A stretch of 10,198 nt of DNA. It comes from DP-36 sp036004365 (GTDB lineage: Bacteria > Desulfobacterota > Binatia > UBA9968). Every line of letters starts with the position of its first letter. Positions within the stretch are counted from its first letter, which is position 1. The stretch is taken from NCBI GenBank assembly GCA_036004365.1, contig DASYRN010000162.1:1-10198 (forward strand), in the 5' to 3' direction. The translations under genes and the position numbers were made by a program. This document shows, one piece after another, positions 1 to 6,110 of this stretch. The notes under the pieces are model-generated. The model saw nothing but the letters and a program-made list of their open reading frames with translations. It ran no database searches and was not told the DNA's origin.

Positions 1-1338
1 GAGTTCATTGGCAAGCCGCTAAGCCGTGTTCCAGATCCGTCGGGTCGCTATGAATCCTACGCTGCACGTCACGAGCATGAATTTGAGGAATCGCTTCTAG
101 AGCTGGGCATCGGTCTCGAATTTCGCTACCAGACTAAAATGTATGAGAGCGGAGTTTATCGGGAAGGCATTATTGCGGCTGTGAGAGCGAGGAAAACCAT
201 CTATGATATTTTGACTGACTACCGTACCCAAGGAGGGTCTGAAGAGGAGCGCGAAAAATACTTCCCAATAACAATTTACTGCGAAGGTTGCATGAAGGAC
301 ACAACGGACATCACTGCAGTCGATGCTTCAGAAATGGTGTTCTCTTACTCGTGCTCGTCATGCGGGCATCAAGGGAGAGTTGATCTCAACCATTCCACTA
401 ACGTGAAGCTCCCGTGGAAAATCGATTGGGCCATGCGCTGGCGCTATGAAGGTGTGGACTTTGAGCCCGGTGGCAAGGATCATGCAACAGCTGGCGGAAG
501 CTATGAGGTGTCGAGCAGGATCGCTAGGGAAGTTTTTGAGTTTGAGCCACCTCTCTTTCAGCCTTACGAGTTTGTCGGCCTTAGAGGGCTAACTGGAAAA
601 ATGAGCGGGTCTTCTGGTCAACTCCTGACCCCGCGCGATGTTCTCCGAATCTACCAACCAGAAGTTCTGCTGTGGGTGTTCGCACGCACACCCCCGACCC
701 GGGCCTTTGATCTGGTGGTGGATGACCAGATTCATCGGATTTATGAAGAGTTCGATAAGAATCTGCCGGGGAGCAAACTTCCTGATGATCAAAGGGCGAT
801 GAACCTAGCCTGCGCTCAGGGACGTCAAATACATCCGGTCCCGTTCAGGCAACTCACAAGCTTTGCGGGCATTGTTCAAGGCAATCACAAAGCCCTGGAG
901 CTTATTTTTGCTCGAATGGGCACATCCTTGGAGCAAAAATTATTTGAGGAAAGGCTTCAAAAAGCTGAAAATTGGCTTGAGTTCTATGCACCGGAGGAAC
1001 GCACCGTTTTGCGATCGGAGCGAGACGACGATTACTTCCGGGCGCTCGCCCCTCACGAAAAGGACTGGGTAAACGAGCTGTACCAGTGGTTGAAAACCTC
1101 GAAGTTCGGCGTGGAAGAGGCGACGGAAAAGGTCTATGCCATACCCAAAAAATCCGAGATGAGCGAGAAGGAGCTGGCATCCGCTCAGCGTCGATTCTTT
1201 CAGATTGTTTACAATCTTCTCTTTGGCAAAGATAAGGGACCACGCCTCGGGACATTCCTCGTCGCCGTTCCGCGGGAGCAGTATCTAGATCTGCTAAACT
1301 TCACCGATTCAGTGGCGGAGCCTGTCCGTGCGGAATGA
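1..1338 (+). CDS. lysS: Class I lysyl-tRNA synthetase, 5'-truncated by the window edge
   Basis: Charges tRNA-Lys with lysine in the cytoplasm. The frame is open from base 1, so the first in-frame ATG at 139 is internal. 445 codons are visible; class I LysRS proteins are usually somewhat over 500 residues, so roughly the first 80-90 residues, including the HIGH-type motif, lie upstream. Family signatures seen: GKPLSRVPDP near the left edge, a C-x2-C pair followed by a second C-x2-C pair (bases about 280-370, probably metal-binding), the WAMRWRYEGVDFEPGGKDH block (about 430-483), and KMSGSSG at 598-618, which is the KMSKS loop. The rest is the helical anticodon-binding part. The gene stops at 1338, only 28 bp from the convergent aminotransferase stop. 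Class I LysRS is the archaeal type but occurs in several bacterial groups (alphaproteobacteria, spirochaetes and others), in place of the class II enzyme. Identity is from recognised motifs; there was no alignment. Confidence 0.93.
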   Translation, partial: EFIGKPLSRVPDPSGRYESYAARHEHEFEESLLELGIGLEFRYQTKMYESGVYREGIIAAVRARKTIYDILTDYRTQGGSEEEREKYFPITIYCEGCMKDTTDITAVDASEMVFSYSCSSCGHQGRVDLNHSTNVKLPWKIDWAMRWRYEGVDFEPGGKDHATAGGSYEVSSRIAREVFEFEPPLFQPYEFVGLRGLTGKMSGSSGQLLTPRDVLRIYQPEVLLWVFARTPPTRAFDLVVDDQIHRIYEEFDKNLPGSKLPDDQRAMNLACAQGRQIHPVPFRQLTSFAGIVQGNHKALELIFARMGTSLEQKLFEERLQKAENWLEFYAPEERTVLRSERDDDYFRALAPHEKDWVNELYQWLKTSKFGVEEATEKVYAIPKKSEMSEKELASAQRRFFQIVYNLLFGKDKGPRLGTFLVAVPREQYLDLLNFTDSVAEPVRAE

Positions 1339-1366
1339 ATTAGATGGAGCTTCACGGAGAGATCGA

Positions 1367-2635
1367 TTACGTCAACTCCTTCAGAGTCGAGGCGAAGATT
1401 TCAACCGCTGTTCGAACTTCTTCTTTCTTAACGATCAATGGCGGGCAAAAGCGAATCGTGCTCTCGCCGCAACCGAGAAGGAGCAAGCCGTTTTCGAAGG
1501 CTTTCTGGACGAGTTGATTCCGCAATTGGGCATCGGGTGGGCGCGCTGAAGCTCGCCTTGCCAGCTCCACTCCGATCATAAGGCCCAGTCCCCGGACATC
1601 GCTGATGGCGGGATGAGTTGCCTGGAGGTTGCCAAGTTGTTCTTTTAAGTAACTTCCGACCTCGGCCGCGTTTCTCACCAGTCCCTTTTCCAGCAATGTT
1701 AGGGTTGCCAAAGCGGCTGCGCAGCACACCGGATTCCCGCCGAACGTCGAGCCGTGGGTGCTCCTTGTCCACGTGCTGATATCCGCTCGAGCGATCATGG
1801 CCCCCAGGGGCAACCCGCTCGCGATACCTTTTGCGACACAAAGGATATCTGGCTCCACATTCCAATGCTCGCAGGCGAACATCTTGCCGGTGCGGCCAAA
1901 GCCCGACTGGATCTCGTCCGCCACCAAGAGAATGCCGTGGCGCCGGCATAGATCCCTGAGCATGACGAGAAATTGAGGTGGGGGAACAAGGTATCCCCCT
2001 TCACCTTGAATGGGTTCAACGAAGATCGCGGCAACCTCTTGAGGCGCCACCTCAAGAGAGAAGATTTTCTCAAGGTATTGGCAGTCACCATAGGGAGCGT
2101 GGTGGACATTGGGGAGAAGGGGACCAAATCGATCGCGATAAAGCGAACGGCTGGAGGTCAAAGAGAGAGAACCTAATGTGCGGCCGTGAAAAGCACCCAG
2201 GAAGGCTATGAGGTGTGACCGTCCGGTGCTGTAGCGGGCAAGCTTTATGGCGGCTTCGATCGCTTCCGTGCCCGAGTTGGTTAAAAAGACTTTTTTCGGC
2301 GAAGTTCCCGGAGCCAGACGGCTGAGTTTTTCCGCCAGTTGAGCCATCGGCTCGTAGTAAAAGTCGCTGCCGCAAAAGTGTAGAAACTTGCGCGCCTGCT
2401 CTTCTATCGCCCGGACGACTTCCGGATGGGAATGGCCGGTGAGCGTGACAGCGATCCCCGCGCTGAAATCGAGATACAGATTCCCGTCCACGTCTTCGAT
2501 GACCATTCCTCGGCCTTCCTTGACGACCAGAGGATAGACCCGACCGTAAGCCGGAGCGGTGTAGCGGTGATCCTGCTCGATTATGGCCTGAGCCTTTGGG
2601 CCTGGCGGCTTTATCTTGATGTGAGGAACCTGCAT
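1367..2635 (-). CDS. Class III omega-aminotransferase (ornithine/4-aminobutyrate/acetylornithine type)
   Basis: PLP-dependent aminotransferase of fold type I, subgroup III, 422 residues from the start at 2635. Visible motifs: NSGTEA (residues 120-125, phosphate binding), AFHGRTLG (148-155), EPIQGEGG (207-214), ADEIQSGFGRTG (239-250) with Asp240 for the pyridine nitrogen, CVAKG with Lys269 as the Schiff-base lysine, and GSTFGGNP (295-302). All catalytic elements are present. The N-terminal half resembles archaeal ornithine omega-aminotransferases; 4-aminobutyrate, acetylornithine or lysine could also be the substrate. A longer start at 2674 would add 13 residues, but these are encoded by the intergenic GATTTT/AAAATC repeat, so the ATG at 2635 is preferred; neither start has a strong Shine-Dalgarno. 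It lies downstream of the aldehyde dehydrogenase on the same strand, so its aldehyde product may be oxidised by that enzyme. With the ornithine-producing genes across the divergent promoter, conversion of ornithine to glutamate semialdehyde is the best inference. Confidence 0.93.
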   Translation of the reverse strand: MQVPHIKIKPPGPKAQAIIEQDHRYTAPAYGRVYPLVVKEGRGMVIEDVDGNLYLDFSAGIAVTLTGHSHPEVVRAIEEQARKFLHFCGSDFYYEPMAQLAEKLSRLAPGTSPKKVFLTNSGTEAIEAAIKLARYSTGRSHLIAFLGAFHGRTLGSLSLTSSRSLYRDRFGPLLPNVHHAPYGDCQYLEKIFSLEVAPQEVAAIFVEPIQGEGGYLVPPPQFLVMLRDLCRRHGILLVADEIQSGFGRTGKMFACEHWNVEPDILCVAKGIASGLPLGAMIARADISTWTRSTHGSTFGGNPVCCAAALATLTLLEKGLVRNAAEVGSYLKEQLGNLQATHPAISDVRGLGLMIGVELARRASARPPDAQLRNQLVQKAFENGLLLLGCGESTIRFCPPLIVKKEEVRTAVEIFASTLKELT

Positions 2636-2639
2636 GGCA

Positions 2640-2707
2640 AATTTTGGATTTTCGATTGCCGATTTTCGATTCATTAAAATCCAAAGTCTAAAATCTAAAA
2701 TCGGAAA
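2640..2707. repeat. Iterated GATTTT/AAAATC intergenic repeat with inverted arms
   Basis: AT-rich element filling the gap between the aldehyde dehydrogenase stop and the aminotransferase start. It consists of degenerate GATTTTCG and TCTAAAA units in both orientations. Exact inverted arms: CCGATTTT at 2659-2666 with AAAATCGG at 2697-2704, and GGATTTT at 2646-2652 with AAAATCC at 2676-2682. It could fold in RNA between the two genes. Repeats of this kind are familiar between genes in soil and sediment bacterial genomes, where they are often mis-called as coding; that is recollection, not a search. There is no T-run after the arms, so it is not an obvious intrinsic terminator. Confidence 0.7.
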
Positions 2708-4192
2708 TCATTCGGCGTTGTCGATTTGCGCCTTCTGGAGTTTTCCTGAGTAATCAATGTAGATAGATTTCCATTCGCTGAAAATGTCGTAAACCGTCGT
2801 ACCTGCTTCTCGGTGGCCGTTCCCGGTCTCTTTTACACCACCGAAAGGAAGATGGACTTCCGCTCCAATGGTTGGGCCGTTGATATAAGTGATGCCGGCC
2901 TCAATGTCCCTCATGGCTCGAAACGCCCGGGCGACGTCTCTGGTGTAAATAGAGCTGGAAAGGCCATAAGGAGTCCCATTGAGGACCTCAATCGCCTCCT
3001 CAAAGCTTTTGACTTCGATGATTGAAAGCACCGGACCGAAGATCTCTTCACGAGCAATGCGCATGTTAGGAGTGACCTGGTCGAAGATCGTGGGTCTATA
3101 GAAATAGCCGTGGATCCACGGGTCTTCCTCATAGAGAGTTCCGCCGATGAGGAGCCTGGCCCCTTCCTCCTTGCCGATCTGGACGTAGCGATGGACTTTT
3201 TGCCGCGCCGCTTCATTGATCAAAGGGCCCATCTCTACCGTTTCCTCTAGTCCGTTGCCGATTCTTATAGTCTTCGCCCGTTCGACTATCATCTCGGTGA
3301 ACCGCTTTTTGAGGTCCCGATGGAGGATCAAGCGACTCGTGGCCGTGCAACGTTGCCCGGTAGTTCCAAAGGCGCCCCACAAGGCTCCCTCCAGGGCGAG
3401 ATCGAGGTCCGCGTCTTCCATAACGATCTGGGCATTTTTTCCACCCATCTCCAGCGACACCCTCTTTAGAGTCTGTCCGCAAGCCGCCGCGATCTCCTTT
3501 CCCACAGCGGTCGATCCGGTGAACGAGATGAGTTGAACCTCGGGGTGGCGTACGAGCCCTGCGCCAACCTGCTTGCCGCTGCCGTGAACCAAATTTACGA
3601 CGCCGGGAGGAACTCCAGCCTCTTCCAGAATCTCGAACAGTTTAACCGCGGTGTGAGGAGTATCTTCAGCCGGTTTGAGAACCACTGTGTTCCCGCAGAG
3701 AAGCGCGGGAAACAATTTCCAGGTGGGAATCGCCATGGGAAAGTTCCAAGGCGTGATAAGGCCGCAGACGCCGACCGGGACGCGGACCGACATGGCGAAC
3801 TTATTAGGGAGCTCCGAGGGCGTCGTCTCGCCGAAGAGCCTTCTTCCTTCGCCTCCGGAGTAAAAAGCCGTGTCCATTCCTTCCTGAACATCGCCGCGCG
3901 TCTCCTTGAGCACCTTTCCCATCTCGCGTGTCATGACGCGGGCGATCTCTTCCTTCCGCTGGCGCAACAGCTCTCCCACTTTATAGAGGATCTCTCCGCG
4001 CTTGGGCGCAGGCACCAAGCGCCACTTGGGAAAGGCTTTCTTTGCCGCTGCAACCGCCTTATCTACATCTTCCGCTGCGGATGCGGGAAAAAGGCCGATC
4101 AGATCACGGCGATCGGCCGGATTGCGATTCTCGAAGGTCTTGGCCGCCTCGACCCACTTGCGTCCAATATAATTTTTGTAAACGTCCGGCAT
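2708..4192 (-). CDS. NAD(P)-dependent aldehyde dehydrogenase (ALDH superfamily)
   Basis: Oxidises an aldehyde to the carboxylate using NAD(P)+ in the cytoplasm. 494 residues, normal family length. Catalytic elements present: ITPWNFP with Asn150 (oxyanion hole), VLKPAED with Lys173 (cofactor binding), SFTGSTAVG (223-231, Rossmann contact), LEMGGKN with Glu248 (general base), GQRCTATSR with nucleophile Cys282, and EEIFGPV with Glu383 (cofactor ribose). The C-terminal GAEVHLPFGGVKETGNGHRE block belongs to a bacterial subgroup usually labelled only as aldehyde dehydrogenase, with distant resemblance to semialdehyde dehydrogenases. The start is supported by GGAGG five bases upstream. It is the first gene of a minus-strand pair with the class III aminotransferase, a combination seen for amino-acid semialdehydes. 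Glutamate semialdehyde is inferred here, but aminoadipate or succinate semialdehyde cannot be excluded. Confidence 0.93.
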   Translation of the reverse strand: MPDVYKNYIGRKWVEAAKTFENRNPADRRDLIGLFPASAAEDVDKAVAAAKKAFPKWRLVPAPKRGEILYKVGELLRQRKEEIARVMTREMGKVLKETRGDVQEGMDTAFYSGGEGRRLFGETTPSELPNKFAMSVRVPVGVCGLITPWNFPMAIPTWKLFPALLCGNTVVLKPAEDTPHTAVKLFEILEEAGVPPGVVNLVHGSGKQVGAGLVRHPEVQLISFTGSTAVGKEIAAACGQTLKRVSLEMGGKNAQIVMEDADLDLALEGALWGAFGTTGQRCTATSRLILHRDLKKRFTEMIVERAKTIRIGNGLEETVEMGPLINEAARQKVHRYVQIGKEEGARLLIGGTLYEEDPWIHGYFYRPTIFDQVTPNMRIAREEIFGPVLSIIEVKSFEEAIEVLNGTPYGLSSSIYTRDVARAFRAMRDIEAGITYINGPTIGAEVHLPFGGVKETGNGHREAGTTVYDIFSEWKSIYIDYSGKLQKAQIDNAE

Positions 4193-4197
4193 GAGAG

Positions 4198-4202
4198 CCT
4201 CC
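4198..4202 (-). promoter_or_regulatory. Shine-Dalgarno of the aldehyde dehydrogenase
   Basis: On the minus strand this reads GGAGG, five bases (4193-4197) before the ATG at 4190-4192. It fixes the start of the aldehyde dehydrogenase. Confidence 0.8.
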
Positions 4203-4224
4203 GCTCTTTAAGCGCGTCACAGAC

Positions 4225-4253
4225 AGTTTAGAAGATGGACTGAGGAAAGACAA
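4225..4253 (-). promoter_or_regulatory. Possible sigma-70 promoter of the aldehyde dehydrogenase/aminotransferase pair
   Basis: On the minus strand, TTGTCT (4248-4253) and TAAACT (4225-4230) are separated by exactly 17 bases. Each matches consensus at 4 of 6 positions. It would give a short leader of about 25 bases before the aldehyde dehydrogenase start. The match is moderate, so this remains a candidate. Confidence 0.35.
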
Positions 4254-4310
4254 ATCGAAAGAAAATTTTTGGCTGAGATTCCATTGGTTTTCATCTCCGT
4301 GAATATTGAA

Positions 4311-4325
4311 GCTGTTTTGTACAGC
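4311..4325. promoter_or_regulatory. Dyad in the divergent promoter region, possible operator
   Basis: GCTGT-TTTGT-ACAGC: perfect 5-bp inverted arms around a 5-base centre, in the middle of the 203-bp gap between the divergent aldehyde dehydrogenase and cyclodeaminase genes. The position would suit a regulator controlling both directions. A 5-bp dyad can arise by chance, and no regulator gene is visible in the window. Confidence 0.25.
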
Positions 4326-4395
4326 CGACCGATTCATTGGTGGCAGTGATGCGCGCTTGTAGGAGACCTAGGCAGGGGAGTAATATCGTGATTCC

Positions 4396-5610
4396 ATGGC
4401 TCGCACCATCGTCCAGCTTTCCGGCCACATCATCGATTCTCTTATTTTGCCCAAGGTCTTGGACCTGATCATCCATTTAGGTGCGGAGTTTGAGATCTTG
4501 GACATCCAGATCGGACACCGCCGCCCGGACCGAAGTCACGCGAAGATTCTGATTGAAGCTCCCTCAGCCGAAGTTCTTCAGACCGTCCTTGCCAAGATCA
4601 AAGAACACGGGGCCTTACCTCTGGAGGAGGAAGAGCCGGCTCAGCTGGAGCCCGCGCAACAAGACGGAATCTTTCCGGAAAATTTTTATGCCACAACCAA
4701 CCTACCTACTTGGGTGCGTGTCGACGAAACTTGGCTCGAAGTCCAGCCCGCGGAGATGGACTGTGGAATAAAGGTGGACATGGATGCGATGCGAGCGGCA
4801 ACGATCCCGATTCATAAAGTTCGCAGGGGGGATCTCATCGTGATAGGGCATCGCGGCATTAAAATCGTGCCCATCGAGAGACGCGTTCCTCGAGAGGGCT
4901 TTGAGTTTATGTCCAGTCCGGTATCGACGGAGAGACCCAAAGGGTTGTTGGTCCGAGAGATTGCCGAGTCTATGAAGAAGGTGCGCCGCGAAAACGGCAA
5001 GATTCTTGTGGTGGCAGGACCGGGGCTGGTGCACACGGGCGCGTCTGAACATTTGGTAGAGATGATTGAGAAAGGCTTCGTTCAGATTCTGTTCGCCGGG
5101 AACGGACTGGCAGTCCATGATATCGAATCCGCTCTTTACGGAACTTCGCTGGGCGTCTATTTGGATGAAAAGATCCGCGCCAGCGAAGGCCACGAGCACC
5201 ATCTTTGGGCGATTAACAAGATCCGCAAGGCCGCAGGGATTCGGCAAGCGGTAGAGCAGGGCCTATTAACCAAGGGGATCTTCTACACCTGCGTCAAGAA
5301 CGGAGTCGATTTCCTCTTAGCCGGCTCCATCCGGGACGACGGGCCCCTGCCCGATGTGGTTACCGATACCTTGAAGGCCCAAGATCTCATGCGCGAGAAG
5401 ACTCGCGGCGTCGGCTTCGTTCTCATGATGGCGACGACCCTCCATGCCATCGCTACCGGCAACCTCCTGCCTGCCAGCGTCAAGACGGTTTGCGTAGATA
5501 TCAATCCTTCGGTCGTCACCAAGCTCACGGATCGCGGTACCTTCCAAGCACTGGGGCTGGTGACAGATGTGGAACCATTCCTGAGAGAGCTGTGCGAGCA
5601 CCTCAACTAG
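4396..5610 (+). CDS. LOR/SDH-family ornithine cyclodeaminase (TIGR00300 type, AgrE C-terminal-domain homologue)
   Basis: Predicted to convert ornithine to proline plus ammonia using bound NAD+, in the cytoplasm. 404 residues, the size of the stand-alone archaeal/bacterial TIGR00300 proteins and of the C-terminal half of cyanobacterial AgrE/ArgZ. Signatures recognised: an N-terminal LOR/SDH domain starting SGHIIDSLILPKVLD (residues 9-23); FYATTNLPTWVRV (97-109) with EMDCGIKV (120-127); then a nucleotide-binding half with VVAGPGLVHTGA (205-216), NGLAVHDIE (236-244) and GSIRDDGPLPD (310-320). It is not related to the common mu-crystallin-type ornithine cyclodeaminase. The start is the only reasonable one, since TAA lies in frame at 4381-4383; the nearest purine-rich ribosome site, GGGGAG at 4375-4380, is rather far (15 bases). 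The neighbouring arginine dihydrolase supports ornithine as substrate. Databases may label it saccharopine dehydrogenase-like, which the domain name alone does not justify. Confidence 0.85.
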   Translation: MARTIVQLSGHIIDSLILPKVLDLIIHLGAEFEILDIQIGHRRPDRSHAKILIEAPSAEVLQTVLAKIKEHGALPLEEEEPAQLEPAQQDGIFPENFYATTNLPTWVRVDETWLEVQPAEMDCGIKVDMDAMRAATIPIHKVRRGDLIVIGHRGIKIVPIERRVPREGFEFMSSPVSTERPKGLLVREIAESMKKVRRENGKILVVAGPGLVHTGASEHLVEMIEKGFVQILFAGNGLAVHDIESALYGTSLGVYLDEKIRASEGHEHHLWAINKIRKAAGIRQAVEQGLLTKGIFYTCVKNGVDFLLAGSIRDDGPLPDVVTDTLKAQDLMREKTRGVGFVLMMATTLHAIATGNLLPASVKTVCVDINPSVVTKLTDRGTFQALGLVTDVEPFLRELCEHLN

Positions 5611-5659
5611 TCTCGTGAGGCGTAAGGTGTGAGGCGTAAAGTGCAAGAATGGAAAAGCC
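5606..5659 (+). repeat. 54-bp tandem direct repeat, copy 1
   Basis: First of two adjacent 54-base copies, 48 of 54 identical, with differences at repeat positions 12, 23, 28, 33, 35 and 39. It starts with ACTAGT, which carries the cyclodeaminase TAG stop. It continues through degenerate GCGTAAG/GCGTGAG units and ends GAATGGAAAAGCC, a second copy of the S23 gene's start. Its ATG at 5649 opens only a seven-codon frame ending in TAA at 5670-5672. Confidence 0.9.
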
Positions 5660-5713
5660 ACTAGTCTCGTAAGGCGTAAGGCGTGAAGCGTTAGGTGTAA
5701 GAATGGAAAAGCC
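5660..5713 (+). repeat. 54-bp tandem direct repeat, copy 2
   Basis: Second copy, directly abutting the first. Its last 11 bases are the first codons of the S23 gene (ATG at 5703). AGGTG at 5693-5697 is the only candidate ribosome site, so the repeat itself supplies the leader. The segments CGTAAGGCGTAAG (5668-5680), AGCGTTAGG (5687-5695) and GTAAG (5697-5701) recur inverted downstream of the S23 gene. Confidence 0.9.
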
Positions 5714-6065
5714 GCACAAAAAACTAGATGTGTGGAAATTGTCAATGGATTTGGTCGCTGAAGTTTATAAGGCAACCGAGACGTTCCCGAAGGAAGAAAG
5801 ATACAGTTTGACCGGTCAGATTCGACGGGCGGCCATTAGTATTCCGAGTAATATCGCCGAGGGTGCTGCAAGGCAGACAACAAAGGAATTTATAAATTAT
5901 CTTCATATGGCTCAAGGATCTCTAAGCGAATTAGACACCCAGCTAGAGCTTGCGAAGGGGCTTGGCTATCTTGTCGGCGAAACTTGGGCCATTCTGGATG
6001 ACCAGATGCAGCGGGTAGACAAGATGATCAGTGGTTTAATTCGCCACCAAGAAGTGAAAGACTAG
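5703..6065 (+). CDS. Four-helix-bundle protein of the S23/IVS family
   Basis: 120-residue protein of the family first found inside 23S rRNA intervening sequences; also called S23 ribosomal protein, although it is not a standard ribosomal component. Signatures: KLDVWKLSMDLV near the N-terminus (7-18), SIPSNIAEGAARQTTKEF (46-63), and FINYLHMAQGSLSELDTQLE (63-82). It is predicted to be all-helical and pentamer-forming, like the related Avd accessory proteins of diversity-generating retroelements. Its cellular role is not established. It sits between two arginine-pathway genes with no metabolic link to them, is flanked by repeats, and by hand count of 5701-6060 has about 46% GC, lower than sampled stretches of its neighbours (50-65%). 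No reverse transcriptase or rRNA gene is in the window. The stop overlaps another ACTAGT. The family call is firm; the idea that it arrived as a cassette is inference. Confidence 0.92.
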   Translation: MEKPHKKLDVWKLSMDLVAEVYKATETFPKEERYSLTGQIRRAAISIPSNIAEGAARQTTKEFINYLHMAQGSLSELDTQLELAKGLGYLVGETWAILDDQMQRVDKMISGLIRHQEVKD

Positions 6066-6069
6066 TCCC

Positions 6070-6097
6070 CTTACGCCTAACGCTCTTACGCCTTACG
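6070..6097 (-). repeat. Inverted copy of the GCGTAAG repeat downstream of the S23 gene
   Basis: CTTACGCCTTACG (6085-6097), CCTAACGCT (6076-6084) and CTTAC (6070-6074) are exact reverse complements of blocks in the 5660-5701 leader, apart from a deletion of about 5 bases between blocks. With that leader it gives inverted repeats bracketing the S23 gene. ACTAGT lies at 6061-6066, just outside this arm, in the same orientation as at the left boundaries. Confidence 0.85.
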
Positions 6098-6110
6098 TGT
6101 ACTTTTGGCT

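Noticed and set aside
3533..4231. Long plus-strand open frame (232 codons) opposite the aldehyde dehydrogenase
   Set aside because: It lies wholly antisense to a gene with all ALDH catalytic motifs, has no recognisable domain, and is explained by codon structure on the other strand.
4396..5610. Saccharopine dehydrogenase / lysine-ketoglutarate reductase function
   Set aside because: The LOR/SDH domain name suggests it, but the protein matches the stand-alone TIGR00300 type and its neighbour makes ornithine; the catalytic saccharopine dehydrogenase domain is absent.
5606..5713. CRISPR-like array
   Set aside because: There are only two copies, directly abutting with no spacers, and they contain the start of a coding gene; no cas genes are present.
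5703..6065. Diversity-generating retroelement accessory (Avd)
   Set aside because: The protein shares the four-helix-bundle fold, but no reverse transcriptase, template repeat or variable repeat is visible in the window.
5703..6065. A classical IS element around the S23 gene
   Set aside because: No transposase frame, no long terminal inverted repeats and no clear short target duplication beyond the shared ACTAGT.
6105..6110. TTG at 6105 as the dihydrolase start
   Set aside because: The ATG six bases later gives the family-like MRLLMCPP start, and neither has a clear Shine-Dalgarno; the ATG is the simpler choice.
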